Notes: a model not told the origin generated them from the sequence alone. Numbered from the stretch's first letter, positions 1 through 8,597 are shown. The stretch: DNA of 64,000 bases from Variovorax ginsengisoli (GCF_006438845.1 NZ_RCZJ01000002.1:385145-449144), one strand, 5' to 3'. Numbers and translations are program-made.

Positions 1-970
1 GTTCGACCACCTACCGCCGGCGCGCGTCGACGGCGTGACGGCCTTCGTGTCCATCATGGAAGGCTGTTCCAAATACTGCAGCTACTGCGTGGTGCCCTAC
101 ACCCGCGGCGAGGAAGTCAACCGGCCGCTCGACGACGTGCTGATCGAGATCGCCGGCCTGGCCGACCAGGGCGTGCGCGAGATCACGCTGCTGGGGCAGA
201 ACGTGAACGCCTACCGCGGCGCGATGGGTGGCACGACCGAGATCGCCGACTTCGCGCTGCTGATCGAGTACGTGGCCGAAATCCCCGGCATCGAACGCAT
301 CCGCTACACCACCAGCCACCCGAACGAGTTCACGCCCCGGCTGATCGAGGCTTACGCCAAAGTGCCGCAACTGGTGAGCCACCTGCACCTGCCGGTGCAG
401 CACGGCAGCGACCGCATCCTGATGGCGATGAAGCGCGGCTACACCGCCATGGAATACAAGAGCACGGTGCGCAAGCTGCGCGCCATCCGGCCCGAGCTCG
501 CGCTCAGCAGCGACTTCATCGTCGGCTTTCCGGGCGAGACCGACGAGGACTTCGCGAAGATGATGAAGCTGATCGCCGACATGGAATTCGACGCGAGCTT
601 CAGCTTCATCTTCAGCCCGCGTCCCGGCACGCCGGCGGCGGCGCTGCACGACGACACGCCGCACGAGGTGAAGCTGGCGCGACTGCACCAACTGCAGGCG
701 GCCATCGACACCAACGTGAAGCGCTTCGGCAACGCGCTGGTCGGCAGCACGCAGCGGGTGCTGGTCGAGGGCGCTTCCCGCAAGGACGCGAACGAGCTGA
801 TGGGCCGCACCGACTGCAACCGCGTTGTCAACTTCGAGGGCGACGCGCGGCTGGTCGGCCAGATGGTCGACCTGCGCATCACCCGCTCGCTCGCCTACAC
901 GCTGCGCGGCGAGGTGCCGACGCGCGAACACGCGGGCGCGGCGCCGGCCTTGGCTTCGCTCGTCGCCTGA
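1..970 (+). CDS. miaB: tRNA-2-methylthio-N6-dimethylallyladenosine synthase MiaB, 5'-truncated by window edge
   Basis: Radical-SAM methylthiotransferase that converts i6A37 to ms2i6A37 in tRNAs reading UNN codons. The reading frame is open from base 2, so the N-terminal UPF0004 domain lies outside the window. The visible 322 residues begin just before the radical-SAM cluster motif CSKYCSYC (Cys 22, 26 and 29 of the fragment), followed by the SAM-domain core ([31 protein letters not shown]). The C-terminal TRAM domain runs from roughly residue 240 to the end. The TGA stop overlaps the ATG of the downstream sensor kinase (ATGA-type overlap), so the two genes are probably co-transcribed. Identification is firm; only the N-terminus is missing. 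Confidence 0.96.
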   Translation, partial: FDHLPPARVDGVTAFVSIMEGCSKYCSYCVVPYTRGEEVNRPLDDVLIEIAGLADQGVREITLLGQNVNAYRGAMGGTTEIADFALLIEYVAEIPGIERIRYTTSHPNEFTPRLIEAYAKVPQLVSHLHLPVQHGSDRILMAMKRGYTAMEYKSTVRKLRAIRPELALSSDFIVGFPGETDEDFAKMMKLIADMEFDASFSFIFSPRPGTPAAALHDDTPHEVKLARLHQLQAAIDTNVKRFGNALVGSTQRVLVEGASRKDANELMGRTDCNRVVNFEGDARLVGQMVDLRITRSLAYTLRGEVPTREHAGAAPALASLVA

Positions 971-2397
971 TGGCGAACTTCAAATCGGCGCGCGGCTCGT
1001 TCCAGCAGCTGCTTCTGTTCGCCTTTCTGCTGATCACCGCACTGCTGGTGGGCGTTGCGCTGCGCTCTGTGTTTCAGTACGACGCGCTGATGACCCAAAG
1101 CCGCGACGCAGCCTCGCGCGCACTCGCGCTGTCGGGCGCGGCGCAATCGTTGGCCGAGCGAAGCGCCGCCATGGAGCGCGCCGGACGCCAGTCGCTGGTG
1201 CTCAACGACGCCGTGCTGCGCCGCCGCTTCGACGACGCCGCGCGTGATGCGCAGAATGTGCTCGAGCGTTTGGGCGACAACGGCGTGCCGCGCACGTCGA
1301 TCGACGTCTGGCGCATGCAGCTCGACGCCATGACGCGCCTGCTGGTCGGCTCGCCCGACACCGCCTTGGCGCGCGAAACCACGCTGGCGATGCAGTTTCG
1401 CGATCTCGACGCGGTGAATACCGAGATCGCGCAGCAGGCCCAGACGCAGATCGAGGCGCAGAACACCGCGCTGTCGACGCGCATCGAAGACGCGCGCACG
1501 CGGCTGATGCGCCAGGTGTTGGCTGCCAGTGCGCTCGCGGTGGCGTTGGCGCTGGCTTTCGGCGTGTGGCTGGCGCGGCCTTTCAAGCGGCTGGAACGCG
1601 CGATCGTCGGGCTGGGCGAGAACCGGCTCGACGTGCCGATCGACATCCGCGGCCCGGCCGACGTGCGGCGCGTGTCGCAGCAACTCGAATGGTTGCGGCT
1701 GCGGTTGACGGAGCTCGACGCCGACAAGGCACGGTTCCTGCGTCATGTCTCGCATGAACTCAAGACGCCACTGGCGGCGCTGCGCGAAGGCATTTCGCTG
1801 CTGGAAGACGGCGTGACGGGGGCCTTGAACCCGGCGCAGCGTGAGGTCGCGCAGATCCTGCAGCAGAACGCCATCTCGCTGCAGAGCCAGATCGAAGCGC
1901 TGCTGCGCTTCAACGCCGCGGCCTTCGAGGCGCGCGACCTGCATCGCCAACGCACCGCGCTGCTGCCGCTGATCGAAGAACAGGTCGAGGCACAACGCCT
2001 TCAGTGGCAGGCCCACGGCCTGCAGGTGCAGGTCGAAGGCGAGCCGCTGTCGATCACGGTCGACCCGGCCAAGCTCGGCACGGCGCTGGCGAACCTGCTC
2101 TCGAATGCCATCCGCTTTTCCGAGCGCGGAGGCACCATCCGCTTCGATGTCTCCGGCACACCCGACACCGCACGCATCGACATCGCCGATGCCGGGCCGG
2201 GCATTGCCGAGGGCGACCGCGACCGCATCTTCGAGCCCTTCTACCGCGGTGAGCGCCAGCCCGAGCACGCAGTGAAGGGCACAGGCATCGGACTGTCGAT
2301 CGTGCAGGAGTACATTGGTGCCCATGGGGGCCGCATCGCGCTGCTGCCGGACGGGCCCGGCGCACGATTCCGCATCGAGCTGCCACGCTCGGCTTGA
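970..2397 (+). CDS. glrK: Sensor histidine kinase GlrK/QseE-type
   Basis: Inner-membrane sensor kinase of 475 residues. One N-terminal membrane segment (about residues 14-34), a periplasmic helical region of about 140 residues and a second membrane segment (about 180-200) lead into a HAMP linker. The dimerisation box SHELKTPLAALREG carries the likely phosphorylated His262. The ATPase domain shows an N box (NLLSNAIRFS) and G boxes (DAGPGIAEGDRDRIFEPF, GTGIGLSIVQEY). The next two genes are a small lipoprotein and a sigma-54 response regulator, the glrK-qseG-glrR (qseE-qseG-qseF) order of enterobacteria, which is why this assignment is preferred over a generic kinase. In enterobacteria the system responds to envelope state; the signal here is unknown. 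The start codon overlaps the miaB stop. Confidence 0.85.
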   Translation: MANFKSARGSFQQLLLFAFLLITALLVGVALRSVFQYDALMTQSRDAASRALALSGAAQSLAERSAAMERAGRQSLVLNDAVLRRRFDDAARDAQNVLERLGDNGVPRTSIDVWRMQLDAMTRLLVGSPDTALARETTLAMQFRDLDAVNTEIAQQAQTQIEAQNTALSTRIEDARTRLMRQVLAASALAVALALAFGVWLARPFKRLERAIVGLGENRLDVPIDIRGPADVRRVSQQLEWLRLRLTELDADKARFLRHVSHELKTPLAALREGISLLEDGVTGALNPAQREVAQILQQNAISLQSQIEALLRFNAAAFEARDLHRQRTALLPLIEEQVEAQRLQWQAHGLQVQVEGEPLSITVDPAKLGTALANLLSNAIRFSERGGTIRFDVSGTPDTARIDIADAGPGIAEGDRDRIFEPFYRGERQPEHAVKGTGIGLSIVQEYIGAHGGRIALLPDGPGARFRIELPRSA

Positions 2398-2469
2398 GCA
2401 TCGCCCCGCCGCCCCGCCCCTCGCCTCACCACCCAAGAACACAGCCGCGAGCCCCGCGTTTCCTGAACC

Positions 2470-3138
2470 ATGTCTTTCCAGTTCGTCCGCCGCTCTGCCC
2501 TGGCCTCGGCGATCCTCTCGTCGTTGAGCCTGGCCGCCTGCGTCACGCCGCCGCCCGTCGCGGCACCCGCACCGCCCGCCCCGGCGGCGGCCAAGGCGCC
2601 CGCCGCACCGCAGGTGGTGTACGTGCTGCCGGTCGAGGCCGAGCCGCTTGCACCGGCCACCCGTCCGGCAATGGCCTTCACGCCGCATGGCACGCCGCCG
2701 GTCGATGCGATGCTGGGGTACGCCGACAAGCTGCGTCCGTTGAGCAATGCCGAACTCGCAGCCGAGATCGCGCGTCTGGGCGACCCCGGCGACGCGCCGG
2801 CCGCGCAGATGCAACTCGCGCTCGTGCTGGCCCAGACGCGCGTGTCGGCCGACCTGGCCCGCTCACTCGGCCTGCTGCAGCGGGTGATCGCCAACCCGTC
2901 GGCCGAGGCACAGCCGCTGCAGCCGTTGGCCCGCGTGCTGGCCGCTCGTTATCTGGAGCAGCGCAAGGTCGAGGACGACCGCGACCGGCAGGCGCAACAG
3001 GCACGAGACAGCCAGCGCCGCATCGACCAGTTGAACGACCGCATCGAGGCCTTGCGTGCCATCGAACGCAGCTTTGCGCGGCCCAACGCGGCCGTGCCGC
3101 AAAGCAACGGCGCCAAGCCCGCCGCGCCTGCCCCATGA
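2470..3138 (+). CDS. qseG: QseG-like outer-membrane lipoprotein
   Basis: Predicted lipoprotein of 222 residues. A basic N-terminus (MSFQFVRR) and hydrophobic stretch end in the lipobox LAAC at about residue 24, followed by a Pro/Ala-rich linker. The C-terminal half is helical and charged, with a likely coiled coil around DRDRQAQQARDSQRRIDQLN. Sequence similarity to enterobacterial QseG is weak by eye, so the name rests mainly on position: it sits between the kinase and the sigma-54 regulator, and its TGA overlaps the regulator's ATG (ATGA). In enterobacteria QseG is an outer-membrane lipoprotein that binds the periplasmic part of QseE/GlrK; the same role is inferred here. Confidence 0.72.
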   Translation: MSFQFVRRSALASAILSSLSLAACVTPPPVAAPAPPAPAAAKAPAAPQVVYVLPVEAEPLAPATRPAMAFTPHGTPPVDAMLGYADKLRPLSNAELAAEIARLGDPGDAPAAQMQLALVLAQTRVSADLARSLGLLQRVIANPSAEAQPLQPLARVLAARYLEQRKVEDDRDRQAQQARDSQRRIDQLNDRIEALRAIERSFARPNAAVPQSNGAKPAAPAP

Positions 3139-4562
3139 GCGATCCTAAGCCGAACGACATTCCCGCCAAAGGCGCGCGCCTGCTGGTGGTCGACGACGAC
3201 CCCGACATGCTTCGGCTGCTGTCGATGCGGCTGAATTCCGCCGGCTACCAGGTGACCGCGGTGACCTCGGCCGAATCGGCGCTCACGCAGCTCGAAATCG
3301 AGCATCCGCAACTGGTGCTGAGCGACGTGCGGCTGCCCGGGCGAGACGGCCTGGCGCTGTTCGACGAAATCCGCAAGCACCACCCGACGCTGCCGGTCAT
3401 CCTGCTGACCGCGCACGGCACCATTCCCGACGCGGTCGAGGCGACGGCGCGCGGCGTCTTCACTTACCTGACCAAGCCCTACGACGCACGCGAACTGCTG
3501 GAGAAGATCAGCCAGGCGCTGGCGCTCGGTGCACCTTCGACCACACCCAGCGGCAACGGAAGCGACGAAAGCTGGCGCTCGGAGATCGTGAGCCGCAGTA
3601 GCCGCATGGCCGAGGTGCTGGCCGAGGCCCGCATGATCGCCAAGTCTGACGCCAGTGTGCTGCTGCGTGGCGACAGCGGCGCCGGCAAGGAACTGCTGGC
3701 GCGAGCCATCCACAAGGCCAGCGCGCGCGCCGAGAAGCCCTTCGTGGCGGTCAACTGCGGCGCCATTCCAGAGGCGCTGCTCGAGTCGGAACTGTTCGGC
3801 CACATGAAGGGCGCGTTCACCGACGCGCACGCCAACCACAAGGGCCTGTTCCAGCAGGCCGACGGCGGCACACTGCTCCTCGACGAAATCGGCGACATGC
3901 CGCCCGCCTTGCAGGTCAAGCTATTGCGCGTGCTGCAGGAGCACGCGGTGCGGCCGTTGGGGGCGGCGCAGTCGATCGCGGTCGACGTGCGCATCGTCTC
4001 GGCGACGCATCGCGACCTCGATGCGGCCATGGAAGCCGGCCAGTTCCGCGAAGACCTGTACTACCGCCTGAACGTGGTGACGCTCACGCTGCCGCCGCTG
4101 TCGGCGCGGCGCGAGGACATTCCGCTGCTGGCCAATCATTTCCTGCAGCGGCTGTCGACCAAATACGGCAAGCGACTGTCGGGCTTCGCACCCGAGGCGC
4201 TGAAGGCGCTGACCACCGCCTCGTGGCCCGGCAACGTGCGACAACTCTTCAACGTGGTCGAGCAGGTCTGCGCGCTGTCGAGCTCGCCGCTGATTCCTCT
4301 GGCACTGGTGCAGCGTGCGTTGCGCGTGCCCAGCGTGGAAGTGCAGACCTACGCCGACGCCAAACAGCGGTTTGAGCGCGACTACCTCGTCGGACTGCTC
4401 AAGCTCACGGACGGCAACGTGGCCGACGCCGCCCGGCTGGCCGATCGCAACCGCACGGAGTTCTACCGGCTTCTGCAGAAGCACGAACTCACGCCGGGGC
4501 ACTTCAAAGCGGACAGTCCTTCGATCGCCGCCGATGCTGTCGCTGAGGAGCGACGCAAGTAA
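3135..4562 (+). CDS. glrR: Sigma-54-dependent response regulator GlrR/QseF-type
   Basis: Response regulator of 475 residues that activates sigma-54 promoters. The receiver domain has acidic residues in LLVVDDDPD and the phospho-acceptor Asp64 in LSDVRLPG. The AAA+ domain has Walker A GDSGAGKE (about residue 178), a sigma-54-contacting loop GAFTDA (about 226-231; the usual form is GAFTGA), Walker B GGTLLLDEIGDMP, and an ASWPGNVRQL motif. The C-terminal Fis-type helix-turn-helix DAARLADRNRTEFYRLLQKH is very close to the E. coli GlrR DNA-binding helix, supporting orthology and conservation of the TGTC-N10-GACA target. Such sites lie at the 3' end of this gene and just beyond it. The ATG at 3135 overlaps the previous stop; an earlier in-frame start would run through the lipoprotein gene. 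Confidence 0.9.
   Translation: MSDPKPNDIPAKGARLLVVDDDPDMLRLLSMRLNSAGYQVTAVTSAESALTQLEIEHPQLVLSDVRLPGRDGLALFDEIRKHHPTLPVILLTAHGTIPDAVEATARGVFTYLTKPYDARELLEKISQALALGAPSTTPSGNGSDESWRSEIVSRSSRMAEVLAEARMIAKSDASVLLRGDSGAGKELLARAIHKASARAEKPFVAVNCGAIPEALLESELFGHMKGAFTDAHANHKGLFQQADGGTLLLDEIGDMPPALQVKLLRVLQEHAVRPLGAAQSIAVDVRIVSATHRDLDAAMEAGQFREDLYYRLNVVTLTLPPLSARREDIPLLANHFLQRLSTKYGKRLSGFAPEALKALTTASWPGNVRQLFNVVEQVCALSSSPLIPLALVQRALRVPSVEVQTYADAKQRFERDYLVGLLKLTDGNVADAARLADRNRTEFYRLLQKHELTPGHFKADSPSIAADAVAEERRK
4538..4555 (+). promoter_or_regulatory. Candidate GlrR binding site 1 (TGTC-N10-GACG)
   Basis: TGTC at 4538-4541 and GACG at 4552-4555, separated by exactly ten bases, match seven of eight conserved positions of the TGTC-N10-GACA half-sites described for enterobacterial GlrR. 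The site lies inside the 3' end of glrR, about 165-180 bp upstream of the sigma-54 promoter, a suitable distance for an enhancer. Found by eye; binding is inferred. Confidence 0.5.
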
Positions 4563-4604
4563 AGCGTTGATTTTGTTGGCCTTTTTCGAGGCCACCCCCA
4601 AGGC

Positions 4605-4622
4605 TGTCGGGCTTTGGCGACA
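4605..4622 (+). promoter_or_regulatory. Candidate GlrR binding site 2 (perfect TGTC-N10-GACA)
   Basis: TGTC at 4605-4608 and GACA at 4619-4622 with exactly ten intervening bases form a perfect match to the GlrR half-site pattern. It is 67 bp downstream of site 1 (between six and seven helical turns) and about 100-110 bp upstream of the -24/-12 element, the usual enhancer range for sigma-54 activators. Its position directly after the gene for the cognate regulator strengthens the call. Confidence 0.62.
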
Positions 4623-4716
4623 AAATCAGGGGTTTTCGGGGGTCGACGGCGAGAAAATCGCTTCGATTGACCTTCGAAATGCGCCAAGTCCTTGATCTAA
4701 AAGGACTTTTCCATGC

Positions 4717-4732
4717 TGGCACAGGGTTTGCC
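4717..4732 (+). promoter_or_regulatory. Sigma-54 (-24/-12) promoter upstream of opgH
   Basis: TGGCAC at 4717-4722 and TTGC at 4728-4731 reproduce the RpoN consensus TGGCAC-N5-TTGC. The invariant GG (4718-4719) and GC (4730-4731) are at the required spacing. Transcription would start near 4743, leaving about 210 nt before the opgH start codon. Two GlrR-type sites lie upstream, so opgH, or a short RNA in the leader, would be under GlrR and RpoN control. Confidence 0.62.
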
Positions 4733-4954
4733 CCTGTAGAGGCATGACAGTCCATTCCAGCCCCTCTTTTGCACTGCGCCCGCAGCGTGACAACCAGCGT
4801 TCCAAGCAGGTTTCCCTCTCGCGCAGCCGTATGGCCAGCCATGCGGCGGCCGGATTCGACGGACTGGGCGGTGCCGCCACCGACTGCGTCTTCAAGCGCT
4901 TTCCGGCAATCGGCGACACGCCTTCCCTTCACAAGCAACGTGGGTGAGCCGACC
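4733..4954 (+). other. Long untranslated interval ahead of opgH, with an unsupported small ORF
   Basis: About 210 nt separate the predicted sigma-54 start site from the opgH ATG. I see no intrinsic terminator here, so read-through into opgH is expected. An ATG at 4744 opens a 67-codon frame ending at 4947, seven bases before opgH. It has no recognisable domain, its third codon positions are less G+C-biased than in neighbouring genes, and it would begin at or next to the predicted transcript start. It could be a leader ORF coupled to opgH or chance. A processed regulatory RNA is also possible, since GlrR controls GlmY/GlmZ RNAs in enterobacteria, but nothing here shows one. Confidence 0.3.
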
Positions 4955-6964
4955 ATGAAACCAAACGATTTCTCCCAATTGAACGTGCTCAACGACCTCG
5001 ACGTGCGCCACCGCAGCACGTTGCGCGAAGACCGGCATCCGAACGCCGTCACCGCCCCACCGATCAACCGTGGCTCGATGGCACCCCGTCCGTGGCGCGG
5101 TTTCTGGAACAGCCTCGGTACCGCGGTGTTGGTGAAACTGGGCGCTGGCGGCAAGACCGCCCGCGAACAGGCGGTCGAACTCGGCCCCGAACAACCGTGG
5201 CAACGTGCTGCCAAGCAGCGCCGCCTCGCTTTCATGCTGCTGGCTCTGTTCAGCACCGTGATCGCCTCGACCCTGTTCGCCGGCGTGCAACCCGATTACG
5301 ACAACGTCTGGCTCGAATACGGCCAGATCGGCCTGTACGGCCTGCTGTCCGGCTGGGTCGTCACCGGCTTCGTGACCGCGCTGATGGGCTTCTATGTCGC
5401 TGTTCGCGGTGACAAGCACGCGCTCTCCGTCAAGCAGGTGGCCGACCACCCGATGAACCCGGAGGCACGCACCGCGATCATCATGCCGATCTGCAACGAA
5501 GACGTGGCCACGGTGTTCGCCGGCCTGCGCGCCACCTGCGAATCGGTCGCCGCCACCGGCCATTCGAAGCAGTTCGACGTGTTCGTGCTGTCCGACAGCT
5601 ACGACGCCGAGACCGCCAAGGCCGAACGCGCCGCTTGGGAAGACCTGCGCGCCGCACTGGCCGAAAGCCCGAACCAGCCTCAGGTGGAGGTCTACTACCG
5701 CCTGCGCACCCGCCGCACGCACCGCAAGGCCGGCAACGTGGCCGACTTCTGCCGCCGTTGGGGCAACGACTACAAGTACATGGTCGTGCTCGACGCCGAC
5801 TCGGTGATGAGCGGCGACTGCCTGACCGCCATGGTCAAGCTCATGGAAGCCAACCCGACGGCCGGCGTGATCCAGACCGCGACGCAGGCCATCGGCCACG
5901 TCACGCTCCACGCCCGCGCCCAACAATTCGCTTCCCGCGTGACGGGCCGCCTGTTCACGCTGGGCATGCAGTTCTGGCAACTGGGCGAATCGCACTACTG
6001 GGGCCACAACGCCATCATCCGCGTCAAGCCCTTCATGGACCACTGCGCACTGGCGCCGATCGAAGGCACCGGCGGCATGTCGGGCGGCATCATGTCGCAC
6101 GACTTCGTCGAAGCAGCCTTGATGCGCCGTGCCGGCTACCACGTGTGGCTGGTGTCCGACCTGGTCGGTAGCTACGAGCAACAACCGCCGGACCTGCTGT
6201 CCGAACTGCAGCGCGACCGCCGCTGGTGCCAGGGCAACCTGCAGAACGCCCGCCTGATGGCCGAGCCCGGCATCCATCCGGTGCACCGCGCGATGTTCGT
6301 GACCGGCACGATGGCTTATGTCTCGGCACCCCTGTGGCTCGCCTTCCTGACGCTGGGCACCGCGCTGTGGCTGTCGGGTTCGAGCCTGATCTCGAGCTGG
6401 AATGTGCTGCCTGGCGAACTCGCCGCCCTCTGGGCCTGGACGCTCAGCCTGCTGTTCCTGCCGCGCGTGCTGGGCATCGCCGCCGTGCTGATGCGCGGTG
6501 AGCAGCGCCAGTTCGGCGGCCTCGGTGGCCTGCTCAAGAGCTCGGTGCTCGAGAGCGCTCTGGCCATCGTGCAAGCCCCGGTCCGCATGCTGGCGCATTC
6601 GCTGTTCGTCGTGGTCGCCCTCACCGGTGTCAAGCTGAACTGGAAGTCGCCTCCCCGTGAAGCCGCTGCCGTGCCGTGGCGCATTGCCTTCTCGCAGCTC
6701 GCGCCGATGACCTCCATCATCGCCCTGCTGGCCGTCGGCATTGCGCTGATCGACCCAAGCGCGCTGATCTGGCTCATGCCAGTTGGCCTGCCGCTGCTGC
6801 TGGCGATTCCGCTGACCGTGCTGACCAGCCAGATCGCGCTGGGCACCACGCTGCGTGACCGCGGTTACCTGCTCATCCCTGAAGAATCGCGTTCGCCGGC
6901 CGTCCTGCGTCGCGCTTGGATGCATGCCCTGAAGCTGGCGCGCCCGGCATTGGCCACCGCCTGA
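4955..6964 (+). CDS. opgH: Glucans biosynthesis glucosyltransferase OpgH (MdoH)
   Basis: Inner-membrane family-2 glucosyltransferase that makes the beta-1,2-linked backbone of osmoregulated periplasmic glucans from UDP-glucose. The 669 residues contain N-terminal membrane segments, the conserved MPICNEDVATVFAGLRATCESV region, the metal-binding VVLDADSVMSGDCL, the acceptor region LGESHYWGHNAIIRVKPF, the processive Q-x-x-R-W motif (LQRDRRWCQGN), and several C-terminal membrane segments. It resembles E. coli OpgH over most of its length but ends soon after the YLLIPEE motif, lacking the long C-terminal tail of the 847-residue enterobacterial protein. No opgG lies beside it. I chose ATG 4955; the frame continues upstream into sequence with no coding character. 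A strong terminator follows. Confidence 0.94.
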   Translation: MKPNDFSQLNVLNDLDVRHRSTLREDRHPNAVTAPPINRGSMAPRPWRGFWNSLGTAVLVKLGAGGKTAREQAVELGPEQPWQRAAKQRRLAFMLLALFSTVIASTLFAGVQPDYDNVWLEYGQIGLYGLLSGWVVTGFVTALMGFYVAVRGDKHALSVKQVADHPMNPEARTAIIMPICNEDVATVFAGLRATCESVAATGHSKQFDVFVLSDSYDAETAKAERAAWEDLRAALAESPNQPQVEVYYRLRTRRTHRKAGNVADFCRRWGNDYKYMVVLDADSVMSGDCLTAMVKLMEANPTAGVIQTATQAIGHVTLHARAQQFASRVTGRLFTLGMQFWQLGESHYWGHNAIIRVKPFMDHCALAPIEGTGGMSGGIMSHDFVEAALMRRAGYHVWLVSDLVGSYEQQPPDLLSELQRDRRWCQGNLQNARLMAEPGIHPVHRAMFVTGTMAYVSAPLWLAFLTLGTALWLSGSSLISSWNVLPGELAALWAWTLSLLFLPRVLGIAAVLMRGEQRQFGGLGGLLKSSVLESALAIVQAPVRMLAHSLFVVVALTGVKLNWKSPPREAAAVPWRIAFSQLAPMTSIIALLAVGIALIDPSALIWLMPVGLPLLLAIPLTVLTSQIALGTTLRDRGYLLIPEESRSPAVLRRAWMHALKLARPALATA

Positions 6965-6975
6965 TCGCGGTTCGC

Positions 6976-7015
6976 CCCAAAGAAAAAGCCCGCAATTGCG
7001 GGCTTTTTCTTTGGG
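6976..7015. terminator. Bidirectional intrinsic terminator between opgH and ffh
   Basis: A perfect 40-bp inverted repeat centred on GCAATTGC. The arms contain AAAGAAAAAGCCCGC and its complement, giving a G+C-rich stem flanked by A-run and T-run on either strand. It can end opgH transcription on the plus strand and ffh transcription on the minus strand. Confidence 0.9.
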
Positions 7016-7037
7016 TGATGCCGATGAACGGCGATTG

Positions 7038-8426
7038 TCAGAAGCGGGGCATGCCACCACCGCCACCGCCCATCGGGGGCAGGCCCTTCATCCCGCCCAT
7101 CTTCTTCATCATCTTCATCAGGCCGCCGCCCTTCATCTTCTTCATCATGGTCTGCATCTGCTCGAACTCGTTGAGCATGCGGTTGACCTCCTGAACCTGG
7201 ACGCCGGCACCGGCCGCGATGCGGCGCTTGCGCGTGGCCTTGAGCAATTCGGGCTTTCGGCGCTCCAGCGGCGTCATGCTCTGGATGATCCCTTCCTTGC
7301 GACGGATGTCGCGCTCGGCCCGGGTCATGTCGGCTTCGGTCGCCTTGGCCGCCATCTGCTGCGGCAGCTTGTCCATCAGGCTGGAGAGCCCGCCCATCTG
7401 CTTCATCTGCTGCAACTGGCCAAGGAAGTCGTTGAGGTCGAAGCCCGCGCCGCTCTTGACCTTGGCCGCGAGCTTCTGCGCCGCGGCCACGTCGACACCC
7501 GCCGTGACCTGCTCCACCAGCGCGACGATGTCGCCCATGCCGAGGATGCGGCCGGCGTGGCGTTCGGCGTCGAACACTTCGAGGCCGTCGATCTTCTCGC
7601 TGGTGCCGGCGAACTTGATCGGCACGCCGGTGATCTGCCGCACCGACAGCGCCGCACCGCCGCGCGAATCGCCGTCGGTCTTGGTCAGGATGATGCCGGT
7701 GAGCGGCAGCGCCTCCTTGAAGGCCTTGGCGGTGTTCACCGCGTCCTGGCCCTGCATCGCGTCGACCACGAACAGCGTCTCGACCGGGTTGAGCTCGGCA
7801 TGCAGCGCCTTGATCTCGGCCATCAGCACTTCGTCGATCGCCAGACGGCCGGCCGTGTCGACCAGCAACACGTCGAAGAAGTGGCGGCGCGCGTGGTCGA
7901 TGGCAGCGCGCACGATGTCGATCGGCTTCTGGTCGGCCGAGCTCGGGAACCACTCGGCGCCGGCCTGCTTGGTCACCGTCTTCAGTTGCTCGATGGCGGC
8001 TGGCCGGTAGACGTCACCCGACACCGTCAGCACTTTCTTCTTGCGCTTCTCGATCAGGTGCTTGGCGAGCTTGGCGGTGGTCGTGGTCTTGCCGGCGCCT
8101 TGCAGGCCGGCCATCAGGATCACCGCGGGCGGCTGCGCCACCAGGTTGATGTCCGAAATGCCTTCGCCCATCGTGGCGGCGAGCTCGCGATTCACGATGC
8201 CGACCAGCGCCTGGCCCGGCTTGAGCGACCCGAGCACTTCCTGCCCCAGCGCCTTTTCCTTCACGCGGGCGACGAAGTCGCGCACCACGGGCAGTGCCAC
8301 GTCGGCCTCGAGCAGTGCCATGCGAACCTCGCGCAGCATGTCCTGCACGTTGTCTTCGGTGATGCGGGCCTGCCCGCTCATCGTCTTGACGAGGCGGGAG
8401 AATTTTTCGGAAAGGGCGGTGGCCAT
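7038..8426 (-). CDS. ffh: Signal recognition particle protein Ffh (SRP54)
   Basis: GTPase of the signal recognition particle, which binds 4.5S RNA and signal sequences and delivers nascent membrane proteins to FtsY. The 462 residues comprise an N domain, a G domain with P-loop GLQGAGKTTTTAKLAKHL (about residue 109), DTAGRL and TKTDGDSRGG motifs, and a methionine-rich M domain ending in the flexible tail MMKKMKGGGLMKMMKKMGGM plus a glycine run. The length is standard. It is convergent with opgH through a shared terminator and divergent from ypjD, a neighbour it also has in enterobacteria. Confidence 0.97.
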   Translation of the reverse strand: MATALSEKFSRLVKTMSGQARITEDNVQDMLREVRMALLEADVALPVVRDFVARVKEKALGQEVLGSLKPGQALVGIVNRELAATMGEGISDINLVAQPPAVILMAGLQGAGKTTTTAKLAKHLIEKRKKKVLTVSGDVYRPAAIEQLKTVTKQAGAEWFPSSADQKPIDIVRAAIDHARRHFFDVLLVDTAGRLAIDEVLMAEIKALHAELNPVETLFVVDAMQGQDAVNTAKAFKEALPLTGIILTKTDGDSRGGAALSVRQITGVPIKFAGTSEKIDGLEVFDAERHAGRILGMGDIVALVEQVTAGVDVAAAQKLAAKVKSGAGFDLNDFLGQLQQMKQMGGLSSLMDKLPQQMAAKATEADMTRAERDIRRKEGIIQSMTPLERRKPELLKATRKRRIAAGAGVQVQEVNRMLNEFEQMQTMMKKMKGGGLMKMMKKMGGMKGLPPMGGGGGGMPRF

Positions 8427-8540
8427 GAGCGGATGCCTTGCTGCCCGCCAAGGGCGGGTGGTTGGAAATTCGTGGGCGGGATCGGTGGCTTACAGCCCCC
8501 TTCGCGAGACACCGAAGAACGTCATAAACAGGGTCTCGGA

Positions 8541-8597
8541 TGTCGCCCTCGACAAGGGGCAAGGCGCTGCGACACGAAGTGCGCAAGCCTGGGGGAG
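8541..8597 (+). repeat. Intergenic GCGACACGAAGTGCGC repeat, copy 1 (partial)
   Basis: A member of the intergenic repeat family also seen at 29629-29718, 36496-36583 and 55390-55480. The invariant core GCGACACGAAGTGCGC is at 8569-8584, followed by AGCCTGGGGG, with a G-run hairpin remnant before it. This copy lacks the first hairpin of the longer copies. It lies between ffh and ypjD, just upstream of the ypjD start. Confidence 0.75.

Noticed and set aside
895..2814. 639-codon open frame on the minus strand across miaB-glrK
   Set aside because: Shadow frame in G+C-rich DNA; its product is Arg/Gln/Ala-rich with no domain, and it lies opposite clearly coding genes.
4578..4593. GGCCT-AGGCC hairpin after glrR as a terminator
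   Set aside because: Only five base pairs and no T-run following; it lies among the GlrR sites and is not convincing.
4769..4954. N-terminal extension of OpgH to an in-frame ATG at 4769
   Set aside because: The 62 extra residues (Ser/Arg/Pro-rich) have no family counterpart; ATG 4955 is better placed and the upstream region holds the promoter and leader.
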